Notes: generated by a model from the sequence alone, not told the origin. A stretch of DNA of 64,000 nt from Prorocentrum cordatum (GCA_963575745.1 CAUYUJ010016482.1:480509-544508); one strand, 5' to 3'; counted from the first letter of the stretch, positions 20,234-29,425 are shown. Numbers and translations are program-made.

Positions 20234-21082
20234 ATGAAGCCGCCATGCAGAGTTGTAGCTGCCGGATGCCCCGCAGATGGCCCAGCGCCGATTGACGCGT
20301 TCGGGGGCGACGACGGTTCGGACGGCGACGGCGACGACATTGCTGTCGCCGGGTTCCTCGAGATGCTGATCGAGGAGGATCTCGACCGCGCCCATGAGGG
20401 CGCCGTGGCAGTCGGTGCGGATCGCGTTGGTCGCGCCGCTGACGACGCGCATCCGGCAGACCGCGACGAGGGCGAGGGGGGGCCTGAGCGCGACGACGTT
20501 GGCGGCGGCTCGTGGCATCCGGATTTCGTTCATGACGCAGCCGTCTTCGTCGAGGCCGTGAGGAGCACGAACTACGACGAGCTCCACGCGTCGGTCGCCC
20601 GCTGTTTGCCTGGCGAGGCGCTCTTGATCAATGTCATCAGCCTGGCCCTGCAGGATGGCGAGGTGGTGCTCGTGCGCTGGGCTTCTGCCGCGGGGCGGAA
20701 AGGTCGCCGACTGGCAATGGATGGGCCCGGTCGAGTCAAGGCGATGCTTTTTTCGCAGCAGTTGCCATTGAGGGGTTCGGCGCGGCGCGTGTTATCGCAA
20801 CTGGCGCAGACTGTGTCAGGGCGTCAGCGCCTGCAGAGCGGGGCCCAGTGTCTCGTTGGCGCCATGTCACCCAGCTGTCAGGGAACGCGAAATCTCACGG
20901 CGGGCCGTCTGAGATGGACGCGGTGCCGCTGTTCAGGAACACCTGCGTTGTATGCGACGTCGCCAGCGGTCGCTTCGAGGGCCGCTGCCCCGCTCCACCA
21001 GCGCTTGGCGAGCCGTTTAACTGCGCGTCTTCCCGGGCGCCCTGCCGCGCGAAGTGTTGGCGCGAGGGTGAAATCGCGATAA
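20234..21082 (+). CDS. Coding-like segment, hypothetical protein
   Basis: A 282-codon frame. Its middle (residues about 40-190) includes IAVAGFLEMLIEEDLDRAHE, FVEAVRSTNYDELHASVARC and LLINVISLALQDGEVVLVRW, with balanced composition. The end is Arg/Ala-rich and less convincing. The opposite strand is also open over 19988-20587, so strand is not certain. I prefer plus because it agrees with the segments at 21.2-23.4 kb. Function unknown. Confidence 0.4.
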   Translation: MKPPCRVVAAGCPADGPAPIDAFGGDDGSDGDGDDIAVAGFLEMLIEEDLDRAHEGAVAVGADRVGRAADDAHPADRDEGEGGPERDDVGGGSWHPDFVHDAAVFVEAVRSTNYDELHASVARCLPGEALLINVISLALQDGEVVLVRWASAAGRKGRRLAMDGPGRVKAMLFSQQLPLRGSARRVLSQLAQTVSGRQRLQSGAQCLVGAMSPSCQGTRNLTAGRLRWTRCRCSGTPALYATSPAVASRAAAPLHQRLASRLTARLPGRPAARSVGARVKSR

Positions 21083-21224
21083 TTTGGTGCGCAGCTTCTG
21101 CGAAGCTGCAGCGTTAAACATGCAAACGCAACCACTCAAAACCAGCATCAGGGGGGGCGAAGGATGCGGGGAGGGGGCATGGCGGAGCGAACAAGAGGGT
21201 CGAACATCTCGAACATAGGTTCCG

Positions 21225-21875
21225 ATGGGTGCGATTATGGCTAGCATTTGCGGCGTTTCCATTGATTTGATTCCTGCGTGCAAGTCCCTGGCGACTTCGG
21301 GGTGCACTGCGCGGCATGGCGCGCTCTTTGGCAGGGTGAAGTTGCGGGCGAAGGGAGGCGGCCGCAAGACGGCCAAGTGCTTCGAGGGCTTGCGCGCTGC
21401 TTTCGTTGAACGCGTGGCCAGGCGTGCTCTTATCCCGCGGCGCTCCGGCCCGATGGCCGACAGCTGCGATGGGCAAGGCGCTGGCGAGGAAGGATTTGCC
21501 ATGACCGAGGAGGGCGCGATCCTCGGAATCGAGGAGAACCAGCAGAACTTCGAGCTGGTCGCCGCCCATCTGATCACGGATGAATGCCTTGCCGAGCCGA
21601 CGGCCGCCAATCTCTCCGCTGCGGGCGCTCTGGACCACGTGATGATGGCGAACTTCAAAATCCAGCCCGTTCAGGGCTGCAGCTTTGCAGCTGGCGGCGA
21701 TGACGTGCAGTTCGAGATCTTCGACCTCGCCATCGAGTCCGTGCTCGACAAGAACCCCGAGAACTGGGGCGCGATCGCCGCGTTCATCGCCGCGGCGAAG
21801 CCCAATTTTTCGGCATGCCCCAAGGGGGGGGGGGGGGCGACAACTTCTCGAGCGGCTCGCTTGCGCGGCGCTTGA
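21225..21875 (+). CDS. Hypothetical protein segment ending at a G14 run
   Basis: A 216-codon frame, convincingly protein-like from about residue 75 to 195: MTEEGAILGIEENQQNFELV, AAHLITDECLAEPTAANL, VQFEIFDLAIESVLDKNPEN and WGAIAAFIAAAKPNF. It then runs into 14 consecutive G (21824-21837), where reading is unreliable. On the far side a different frame (DNFSSGSLARRLMAGRSW) looks as good, so an indel in the homopolymer is likely. Codons are G/C-ending as in the next segment. No family recognised. Neighbours suggest one multi-part gene with 22092-23046. Confidence 0.5.
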   Translation: MGAIMASICGVSIDLIPACKSLATSGCTARHGALFGRVKLRAKGGGRKTAKCFEGLRAAFVERVARRALIPRRSGPMADSCDGQGAGEEGFAMTEEGAILGIEENQQNFELVAAHLITDECLAEPTAANLSAAGALDHVMMANFKIQPVQGCSFAAGGDDVQFEIFDLAIESVLDKNPENWGAIAAFIAAAKPNFSACPKGGGGATTSRAARLRGA

Positions 21876-22091
21876 TGGCCGGGCGAAGCTGGCTGCCTAG
21901 CCCGGGCGCCTTCGCCCGACGACCGCGCGCCGCGGCTTGGCGACTTCGCCGGGAAGTCGTTGCTTTTAGGAGTCGGATTGCAAGGTGCTCGTCGGTGTTA
22001 TCTTGGATTGCTTCTCTCGTCGCGCGGCAGCAGCGCTGCGCGCCAGAGCGTGCTTGCGCGCGCGCTGGTCGCTCAGCGCGCAGACGCGCAT

Positions 22092-22805
22092 TGGCGCATG
22101 GGGAAGGGCGCTGGCGACAGGATCGTTCCGAAGTTATTATTCCCTGAGGTGTTCTTGAAGGCTTGCTCAGGCATCGTGGCCATGCTGAATGTCTCGGACT
22201 TGCCTGCGGTCATTACTGCCATGCTCGACGCTGCGCCATCGTGGCAGGAGGCTGCACAGCGCATTGCTGGCGCCCTCATCGAGGCCGACAATATGATTGA
22301 GGCGCACAGCCCGAAGCAGTTTGAGGATGTGCAGCAGAAGCTGAAGGCAGAGCTGACTGCAGCGTCAAACAGCAAGACTGTTGGACCGAAGCTCTTGCAC
22401 TCGTTCGAGATCACGCTCGGCCAGCATCTGGGCTACCAGCGTGTCGCCATCCTGTCATCAGGGAAGGGCGCCGCGGTGAACGCCGTCATGGATGCCCACA
22501 TAAAGTTCCGCATCAACGTGGTGGAAGCGTTGCGCGTGCTGCCGAACGCTGCCGGCTTCGCGCTGAAGAGTATCTTGAAGAAGTACGCGAAGGCTCCAGG
22601 ATCAGAGGCAGCTGGCTGCGGTGTCATTCAGCTTTCTTCGACGAGTGGTTCTGCTGCCCCTGCCAAGTTCGGCGAGAGCGTCCACGAGCGGCAGAGCCGT
22701 GCGATGGCGAGCGAGAGAACGGATTTGAACGGCGCCGAGCTGCGCAAGCAGGGGGCCCAGGCCAAGTTGAACGATAGCAACCGCGCACGACGAGTCCAAG
22801 GATAA
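22092..22805 (+). CDS. Hypothetical protein, best-supported coding segment
   Basis: The frame reads smoothly from about 22098 onward: IVPKLLFPEVFLKACSGIVA, MLNVSDLPAVITAMLDAAPS, QEAAQRIAGALIEADNMIEA, SPKQFEDVQQKLKAELTAAS, LLHSFEITLGQHLGYQRVAI and ALRVLPNAAGFALKSILKKY. It is helix-rich, with no signal peptide or membrane segment. It ends at a TAA at 22803, but another frame continues the protein across the same spot (next feature). That implies a frameshift near 22790. I do not recognise the family. Confidence 0.6.
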   Translation, partial: WRMGKGAGDRIVPKLLFPEVFLKACSGIVAMLNVSDLPAVITAMLDAAPSWQEAAQRIAGALIEADNMIEAHSPKQFEDVQQKLKAELTAASNSKTVGPKLLHSFEITLGQHLGYQRVAILSSGKGAAVNAVMDAHIKFRINVVEALRVLPNAAGFALKSILKKYAKAPGSEAAGCGVIQLSSTSGSAAPAKFGESVHERQSRAMASERTDLNGAELRKQGAQAKLNDSNRARRVQG

Positions 22806-23046
22806 CGGCTACTTGCTGACGGCCGAGGGGAAGAAGGCAGCGGCTGGACTGTCCAAGAATATCAAACTCGTGCGCAACGTTGATTACTTCGGCGCCAATG
22901 CCGACGCCCGCGCTTGGCGTCTGTGGGGCAAGGTTGTCGACGAGCACGTTGCCGGCAACGTCGACAGGGCGAACCTCGTGGACCTCGGATCCAGCGGCGG
23001 GGGTGGCCCTCGCTTCTTCTTGGACGGCTCTGCGCGCCAGAACTAG
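22793..23046 (+). CDS. Frame-shifted continuation of the hypothetical protein
   Basis: Directly after the segment ending at 22805, a second frame reads DESKDNGYLLTAEGKKAAAG, LSKNIKLVRNVDYFGANADA, RAWRLWGKVVDEHVAGNVDR and ANLVDLGSS, then stops at 23044-23046. The overlap without a plausible intron suggests a +1 disruption (sequencing error or mutation). No family recognised. Confidence 0.5.
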
Positions 23047-23186
23047 CAGAACAGCGACGCGCGCGTGGGATTCTTGCTTCGCCCAGCGCCCCCCCCCCGC
23101 CCGCCGGAACCGCCGCCGGCGGGAGGAGGGGCAAGTCAAGGGGCGCCGCCGCCCCCCAGGAGCGGCCCCTCGTAGCTACTCACACC

Positions 23187-23369
23187 ATGAAGTTTGAGGA
23201 TATGAAGATCACGTTGTCTTCAGGTGAAGTCCTCGCCTACCAGTCGGCGCACCTGGTGCCGTTGCGCGACGGGCCCAGCAGCGGCCAGCAGCAGGCACCT
23301 TACCGAGAGGAGACAACCCTTGACAAAGCTGATATGAAGAAGCCTCCCAAGGCACCTTCTTCTGCCTAG
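23187..23369 (+). CDS. Possible C-terminal exon or small ORF
   Basis: Begins with ATG at 23187 and reads MKFEDMKITLSSGEVLAYQS, AHLVPLRDGPSSGQQQAPYR and EETTLDKADMKKPPKAPSSA to a TAG. It follows a C/G-rich stretch with CCTCGTAG, a possible acceptor, just upstream. It may be the last exon of the same gene or a separate 60-residue ORF. Confidence 0.4.
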   Translation: MKFEDMKITLSSGEVLAYQSAHLVPLRDGPSSGQQQAPYREETTLDKADMKKPPKAPSSA

Positions 23370-23730
23370 CGCGCAGGATTCAGTGCGCAGTGGGCTGCTG
23401 GTCCCCCAGGGCGCTGCTTAGTCGACAACATTGTTCGGCTAAGCCCCAGCCCGACACAATGCTACACTGCCAGCGGCAACACCTTGAACATATAACAGCT
23501 CAACAGCCAACAGTTTTCTCATGTCCGATTCGAGGCGCGGCATTGTGCTCAATTGGCCCCCCAATCCGTGCTGCATGGGGTTTGGACGGCGGGTCGAGCA
23601 ATTGATGCGGCGCTGTGTTGGGCAGCGCGCAAGTAGTTAGCACCCTCCTGCCCTTTCCTGCTCCTCTTCATTCTATATTCTTCTACCCCATCAATTCACC
23701 CACCGCACCTCCTCCTCCTCCTACTTCGGA
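23370..23730. other. No gene seen
   Basis: Lower-GC spacer after the last coding-like segment. It may hold the 3' untranslated region. No terminator-like signal is evident apart from the palindrome that follows. Confidence 0.5.
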
Positions 23731-23731
23731 G

Positions 23732-23887
23732 GGCACCAACTATACACCAACACCGATCCTGGCCCAGGATCACCCTGGGCCCAGGATCGGTGTATATGCC
23801 TTCTTGCGCAAGGCAGGAGGGCGTATGCACCGATCCTGGGCCCAGGGTGATCCTGGCCAGGATCGGTGTTGGTGTATAGTTGGTGCC
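23732..23887. repeat. 156-bp nested palindrome
   Basis: Left arm 23732-23798 and right arm 23821-23887 are near-perfect reverse complements (about 66 bp) around a loop of about 22 bp. Each arm contains its own palindromes built from CCGATCCTGG...CCAGGATCGG, so GATCCTGG and its complement occur eight times in total. Outer ends are GGCACCAACTATACACCAAC and its complement. The CCTCCTAC motif lies just outside both ends. Confidence 0.95.
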
Positions 23888-24145
23888 TTCCTCCTACCCC
23901 CGCCTTCGCGGGGCGTCCCGCGTGGCGGTGCGTTACTGAAGACGCACCACGGGCAGCCTGAACAAGGGGGCGCCCTCGGAGAGCACGACGAGGCGGCCGC
24001 TCGCTCTCGGCCGACCCACTTCGCAGGAAAACCAACAGGTCAGCGATGCGAGATTCTCATTCGTTGCTTCTCCACGCTTCCGTTTTTTGTTGTTCCCAAC
24101 CATCCTGTGGTGTTGGGTCCTCGTTTTGAAGAGACGGTGCCCCGC

Positions 24146-24201
24146 GTTGTCTTTCCTTCCTTCCTTCCTTCCTCCCGCTGCCTCCTCCCCCCTCCCATCA
24201 C

Positions 24202-24239
<38 letters not shown>

Positions 24240-24240
24240 A
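24146..24240. repeat. (CCTT)n and (ATC)n tracts
   Basis: CCTT tetramers near 24150-24170 and about fourteen ATC triplets at 24196-24238, immediately before the satellite. Confidence 0.9.
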
Positions 24241-24250
24241 CACCCAATTC

Positions 24251-26000
24251 GGCACACCCCTCACACGTTTCGTGGCTCCATAGGGAGCTCCACCGAAGGC
24301 CCCAGTGCCCGCGGCCGCATGCGTCACCCACACCCATTTCGGCACACCCCTCACACGTTTCGTGGCTCCATAGGGAGCTCCACCGAAGGCCCCAGTGCCG
24401 CGGCCGCATGCGTCACCCACACCCATTTCGGCACACCCCTCACACGTTTCGTGGCTCCATAGGGAGCTCCACCGAAGGCCCCAGTGCCCGCGGCCGCATG
24501 CGTCACCCACACCCATTTCGGCACACCCCTCACACGTTTCGTGGCTCCATAGGGAGCTCCACCGAAGGCCCCAGTGCCCGCGGCCGCATGCGTCCCCCAC
24601 ACCCATTTCGGCACACCCCTCACACGTTTCGTGGCTCCATAGGGAGCTCCACCGAAGGCCCCAGTAGGGAGCCACCGAAGGCCCCAGTGCCCGCGGCCGC
24701 ATGCGTCACCCACACCCATTTCGGCACACCCCTCACACGTTTCGTGGCTCCATAGGGAGCTCCACCGAAGGCCCCAGTGCCCGCGGCCGCATGCGTCACC
24801 CACACCCATTTCGGCACACCCCTCACACGTTTCGTGGCTCCATAGGGAGCTCCACCGAAGGCCCCAGTGCCCGCGGCCGCATGCGTCACCCACACCCATT
24901 TCGGCACACCCCTCACACGTTTCGTGGCTCCATAGGGAGCTCCACCGAAGGCCCCAGTGCCCGCGGCCGCATGCGTCACCCACACCCATTTCGGCACACC
25001 CCTCACACGTTTCGTGGCTCCATAGGGAGCTCCACCGAAGGCCCCAGTGCCCGCGGCCGCATGCGTCACCCACACCCATTTCGGCACACCCCTCACACGT
25101 TTCGTGGCTCCATAGGGAGCTCCACCGAAGGCCCCAGTGCCCGCGGCCGCATGCGTCACCCACACCCATTTCGGCACACCCCTCACACGTTTCGTGGCTC
25201 CATAGGGAGCTCCACCGAAGGCCCCAGTGCCCGCGGCCGCATGCGTCACCCACACCCATTTCGGCACACCCCTCACACGTTTCGTGGCTCCATAGGGAGC
25301 TCCACCGAAGGCCCCAGTGCCCGCGGCCGCATGCGTCACCCACACCCATTTCGGCACACCCCTCACACGTTTCGTGGCTCCATAGGGAGCTCCACCGAAG
25401 GCCCCAGTGCCCGCGGCCGCATGCGTCACCCACACCCATTTCGGCACACCCCTCACACGTTTCGTGGCTCCATAGGGAGCTCCACCGAAGGCCCCAGTGC
25501 CCGCGCCGCATGCGTCACCCACACCCATTTCGGCACACCCCTCACACGTTTCGTGGCTCCATAGGGAGCTCCACCGAAGGCCCCAGTGCCCGCGCCCGCA
25601 TGCGTCACCCACACCCATTTCGGCACACCCCTCACACGTTTCGTGGCTCCATAGGGAGCTCCACCGAAGGCCCCAGTGGCCGCGGCCGCATGCGTCACCC
25701 ACACCCATTTCGGCACACCCCTCACACGTTTCGTGGCTCCATAGGGAGCTCCACCGAAGGCCCCAGTGCCCGCGGCCGCATGCGTCACCCACACCCATTT
25801 CGGCACACCCCTCACACGTTTCGTGGCTCCATAGGGAGCTCCACCGAAGGCCCCAGTGCCCGCGGCCGCATGCGTCACCCACACCCATTTCGGCACACCC
25901 CTCACACGTTTCGTGGCTCCATAGGGAGCTCCACCGAAGGCCTCAGTGCCGCCGCCCGCATGCGTCACCCCCACCCATTTCGGCACCCCCCTTGCATTTC
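24251..26000. repeat. 90-bp tandem satellite, 20 units
   Basis: The landmark GGCACACCCCTCACACG recurs at 24251, 24341, 24430, 24520, 24610, then (after a 23-bp partial duplication) 24723, and every 90 bp to 25443, then 25532 to 25892. A decayed last unit starts at 25982. Units are almost identical and carry a NotI site (GCGGCCGC). Because 90 is divisible by 3, four of the six frames stay open throughout. The resulting 280-420 codon frames are artefacts unless transcription is shown. Confidence 0.97.
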
Positions 26001-26476
26001 TCGCACGGCAGGGTCATCACCACGGTGGCGTGCCAGGGGCGCACCATGCGCGAAGGCGACGGGGCGGAGAAACGGCGCTCCGGGGGCGGCCAGACCTCCG
26101 GGCGCGAGCAGTCCGCGGCCAGACCATCTCTCGGTCCTGTGGACTCTCGCCCTGGGCCGTCGGCTGCCCGGCGCGCTGCTCCCTCGGTCGACGTCGCCCA
26201 GGCGTGATCCTGGATTGCGGCCGCCACGAGGTAGGGAACGGCAAGAAGGAGGACGACGACTGGTGGCTGGAGCTCTACGCGCTGCTCTCGCGCGCCACGC
26301 GCCACGAGGACCTCCTGCTCATGCGGGCGCCGCGCATCGAGTTCTTCCTGGCAGGGCCGCCGCAGGGCTTGCGGAAGCAGCTGGAGCAGTTTGCTGCGCG
26401 CACGAAGCGGTGCAGGAGGGAAGCGACGGCCCTCGCCAGGGAGCTCGGCTTCACCGAGTTCATCCGCGAGGCCTGA
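25999..26476 (+). pseudogene. Pif1-like (SF1B) helicase, C-terminal exons
   Basis: Exon 1 (to 26055) reads FSHGRVITTVACQGRTMREG, matching helicase motif V (T-x-x-x-QG-x-T). Exon 2 (26202-26476) reads VILDCGRHEVGNGKK, then LELYALLSRATRHEDLLLMR, matching motif VI (Y-x-x-LSR). A charged tail follows to the TGA at 26474-26476. Joining across a GC...AG intron keeps the frame exactly (GAA G | GC GTG). Everything upstream, including the Walker A region, is missing and replaced by the 90-bp satellite. This is either a truncated copy or a gene with the satellite inside an upstream intron. Such helicases unwind DNA using ATP. Confidence 0.65.
26056..26201 (+). other. GC-AG intron in the helicase fragment
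   Basis: Donor GAAG|GCGACG and acceptor CCCAG|GCGTG. The five bases AGGCG occur at both junctions, a border repeat typical of dinoflagellate introns. Removal restores continuous helicase sequence MREG-VILDCGR. Length is 146 bp. Confidence 0.7.
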
Positions 26477-26539
26477 CCTGAGGAGCGTCTCCCCCGAGCT
26501 GCGCCTTCTCTCGACTGCCCGACTAATTGTTTGGCCTCG

Positions 26540-26812
26540 CGCCGCGGACGACCCGCGCGCGTCGCTGGGACCCTCTCGGGGCGACCAGCGCGCGTCGCGG
26601 GAACTCCGTGCTGCGGGGGGCCCGGCGCCTCGTTCGCCCGTCGTCGCTCTGCCCAGCGGTCAGAGACTTGCCCGCTATCAGCCAGCCAGTTAGCTAGTCA
26701 GCTCTCTCTGCTTCGCGCAGCGGACGACCCGCGCGCGTCGCTGGGGCCCCGCCCGGGGCGACCAGCGCGCGTCGCGGGGACTCCGCGCTGCGCTGCGCCC
26801 GCAGCCTTGGAT
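26540..26812. repeat. Two-copy direct repeat, 176-bp offset
   Basis: GCGGACGACCCGCGCGCGTC through GGCGACCAGCGCGCGTCGCG occurs from 26544 and again from 26719 with small differences. Confidence 0.9.
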
Positions 26813-27150
26813 TTTGGAGTGCGCGGGCAAAGAGGAAGGAAAAGAAGAGCCGAAAGCGGGCGCGATCCTCGCAAGAGGCGTGCCGACATGGGCGTCGCGA
26901 CGTGCGGACGCTGCCGTCGGGGTTCCCGCGGAAGCTGCCTGCGGCGGCCACGCCCAGTGTCACGTGTGTTCGGACAGGCATGCTCGAACCATTCACATTC
27001 ATATACACTTACACTAGGCGTTTCCATGATCGCATTCGTGCAAATATATTCATTCGCGCGCAGACCCATTCATACTCAGATTCCCTCGCGCTCTGACTCG
27101 CCCGCGTCTTTCTTTCGTAATCAGATCTATCGTATTCCTTTGCGTTGTGT
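26813..27150. other. No gene seen
   Basis: Mixed sequence with ATTCATA-type AT-richer patches near 26990-27100. No supported gene. Confidence 0.5.
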
Positions 27151-27156
27151 ACCCCG

Positions 27157-27276
27157 CCACATTTCGGCACACCCCTCATGCGGTTCGTGGCCCCATAGGG
27201 AACGCCACCGAAGAAGATACTCACAATTGCGATACTCACAACTGCATATGGTTGGGTCCTTCGCCAGGATAATTTT
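27157..27276 (-). repeat. Dispersed relative of the 90-bp satellite with leader
   Basis: The part CATTTCGGCACACCCCTCAT..CCACCGAAG matches the satellite. It is followed by a leader, which on the minus strand reads CTGGCGAAGGACCCAACCAT, ATGCAGTTGTGAGTATCG. The same leader-plus-body order occurs at 43885-43960. On the minus strand a short A run precedes the leader. Confidence 0.7.
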
Positions 27277-27304
27277 TTTTTTTTCATATATATATATATT
27301 TATA

Positions 27305-27346
<42 letters not shown>
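27272..27346. repeat. T-run and (TA)n tract
   Basis: Thirteen T then about 55 bp of TA dinucleotides with a few TTT breaks; strongly AT-rich in a GC-rich window. Confidence 0.95.
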
Positions 27347-27347
<1 letters not shown>

Positions 27348-27569
27348 TTGTCCGTTTTTTATCGTTGTCGTGCCTTCCCTTGATATTCGCAAGCGCCCCC
27401 GCGCCGCCCGCCAAGACAACGCCTTTCAGCCAAGGGGAGGGGTTTAGGACAAAAGTGATCGGCTGGCTGATGGTTTCGATTTTAAAACGGCTTGGGTTCC
27501 TATGGAATTTGGGGTTCCAGGAACCCCCCCCCGGCAGAAAAACAACAACGCGCGCGACAACGACTTCTT

Positions 27570-27858
27570 AGGATTAGTTGTTTTTCACGCCGAGCCGCCC
27601 CCGCTGGTGGTGTCGGGCGATCAGGCGCGCCGTTCCCCTTCTGATCATCATCTTCGTCCATACGGTCATGCTTCGCACACCATCGCCTCTTGTCAGGGAG
27701 TGCTGTATTGTCCTGCTTGTGGAACCTATGGGGTGGATCAGGCTCGTAAGCTTGCTTCTGAGTGTGGACAACCCTTGGCGACAGGGCGGAAGACGTTGTT
27801 TCGATTGTCGTGCAGGTCCCCTCCCAAGTCAGGTAAGACCTTCCCCGTGAGGGGATGA
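27570..27858 (+). CDS. Zinc-ribbon protein, C-terminal part (one finger)
   Basis: The frame carries H-x2-H-x10-C-x2-C-x14-C (GHASH, then YCPACG, then SEC), with the same x14 spacing as both fingers at 370-726. It then reads GRKTLFRLSCRSPPKSGKTF and ends soon after with PVRG and a TGA. The tail S-x-K..FP also matches the first copy. Upstream, DNDFLGLVVFHAEPPPLVV may be coding. The frame before about 27560 looks non-coding, so an exon border is likely there. Function unknown; two independent copies point to a repeated gene or retroelement-borne domain. Confidence 0.55.
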
Positions 27859-27929
27859 TTGCGTCATGCGCCCAGTCTTGCTCTTGGTCACAGCATCCAG
27901 CGCAAACGCAATCGCAATCTCCTCGTCCT

Positions 27930-28010
27930 CGTCCTCCGCCTCCTCCTCCTCCTCCTTCTCCTCCTCCTCCTCCTCCTCCTCCCCCTCCCCCTCCCCCCGG
28001 TCCAACTGGC
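27930..28010. repeat. (CTC)n tract
   Basis: Pyrimidine-rich CTC/CCT triplets, then CCCCCTCCCC. Confidence 0.9.
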
Positions 28011-28528
28011 GGGGCTCCACTCTCTTCGGGGCGGGGCCTGGCGCTCTCTTGCCGCGAAAGCCGGGCGCCCGAGGTTCTTCCACGGAGAGCGGCGCCTGTT
28101 GCTGGTTACGGAACGTTTTCTCTGGTACAGGCCGCTGCTAGCTGCCCCTCCCCCCGCTCGCCTGTCGACGGGACAGTCGAAGCAACAAGTACATACCTCA
28201 GAGGAAGAAAAGGTATCCATGCCGCTACCCTGCCCTTGTTTCCCCCTATTTGGGTATCCTCGGAGGCCCTGGTCGCCACCGCTGGAGTCGCCTCGATTTC
28301 CTGGCCGCAACACATCCCAGGAAAAATCGGAGGAGTAAAGGTATCGGTCATTGTTTGGTGTCCCCTGAAACAACTACATGTTCGTCGGTCGCTGGAAGTC
28401 GGCATTTTTGGGTTTCCAAAGTCTACTACTGTAGGCGCCTTTCTATTTCGAGGATCGGCATGCTTCTGCTGCGTTTTGGTGTTCTCTAGGAGGGCCTGGG
28501 TCCAATCTAATTTATCAGCCTTCCTATG
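28011..28528. other. No gene seen
   Basis: Mixed sequence without a convincing frame or recognised repeat. Confidence 0.5.
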
Positions 28529-28597
28529 TTGTATGTATGTATGTATGTATGCATGCATGCATGCATGCATGCATGCATGCAAGTATGAGTGTCTGCC

Positions 28598-28628
<31 letters not shown>

Positions 28629-28695
28629 ATGTCTGTATGTATGTATGTATGTATGTATGTTTATATATGTTTATAGATATGTAAATGTATACGTG

Positions 28696-28741
<46 letters not shown>
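28529..28741. repeat. Compound tetranucleotide array and (TA)n
   Basis: TATG units, then GCAT units, then CTGT units, then TATG again, then TA dinucleotides to 28741. Confidence 0.95.
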
Positions 28742-28744
<3 letters not shown>

Positions 28745-28789
28745 GTGTGCATAATATGCTTCTTACGACCGACGTGTACATGTACACTT

Positions 28790-28870
28790 TTGGAAGTCCG
28801 CGCGGATTTCTTGGATCTGCGCTGGGTATTCCTGCGCAGATCATTACACCCGTACGGACCTCTGAAAGTT
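28790..28870. mobile_element. Inverted-repeat element family B, internally deleted copy
   Basis: Left arm AGTCCGCGCGGATTTCTTGG is complete. The right arm is reduced to TACGGACCTCTGAAAGTT. The GGCGCC core is missing, leaving a short GATCTGCGC...GCGCAGATC hairpin. Confidence 0.75.
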
Positions 28871-28954
28871 GATGTGTGTGCAGTTTTTACTGGTTCTTAA
28901 TTGCCTGCCGGGATGCGGAAGGCCAGGGCAACGTACAGTCCAGTCGTTGTGGCG

Positions 28955-29425
28955 ATCCCGGGGGCCTCTCGGAGGCCTCTCGGAGGCCTTTTGGAGGCCA
29001 CTCGGAGCCTCTTGGGGGCCGTCTTGGGGCGTATTTGCGGCCGCCTGGCCCTTTCGGAGGCCGTCTGGGGGCTCTTCGGGGCCGCCTTGGGTCTCTCTGG
29101 GGGTCCTCTTGGGCCCTCTGGGGGGCCTCTTGGACCGTCTTGGGAATCTCTTTGGGCAATATTTGTGCGCTGTTGGGCCGTCTTGGGGCCCTCTTTGGGC
29201 CGTGTGGGGGCCATCTTGGAGGCTGCTTCGGCCGTCATGGGTTTTGGCTTCTGGAGGCGTTCTTGGAGGGCCCCCTTGGGGCCTTCTGGAGCCATACTCT
29301 GGGACTCTTGTGCCATCTTGGGGCCATCTTGGGCCGCCTTGAGGCCGTATTGAGCCGCCTTGGAGCCGTCTTGACCCGCTTTGGGGCCCTCTTGGACCCC
29401 TGTCTCACCTTAGAGGCCAAACTCA
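28955..29425 (+). repeat. 10-bp periodic TTGGGGCCGTC repeat, copy 3
   Basis: Units such as TCGGAGGCCT, TTGGGGGCCG and TTGGGGCCAT recur at about 10 bp. The GGTTTTGGCTTCTGGAGG module shared with copies 2 and 5 sits at 29237-29258. Confidence 0.85.

Noticed and set aside
19988-20587. Minus-strand 199-codon frame opposite the coding-like segment at 20.2 kb
   Set aside because: It is open but shows no motif. Neighbouring segments are on the plus strand, so I treat it as a likely shadow, though strand remains uncertain.
24351-25888. Repetitive 280-422 residue proteins on both strands
   Set aside because: They are translations of the 90-bp satellite, open in four frames because the unit length is a multiple of three.
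24251-26000. CRISPR array
   Set aside because: Units are contiguous identical repeats without spacers, in a eukaryotic context.
28587-28752. Leader-like or membrane peptides from TATG/GCAT/CTGT arrays
   Set aside because: Cys/Tyr/Ile/Met repeats arise from the tetranucleotide array itself.
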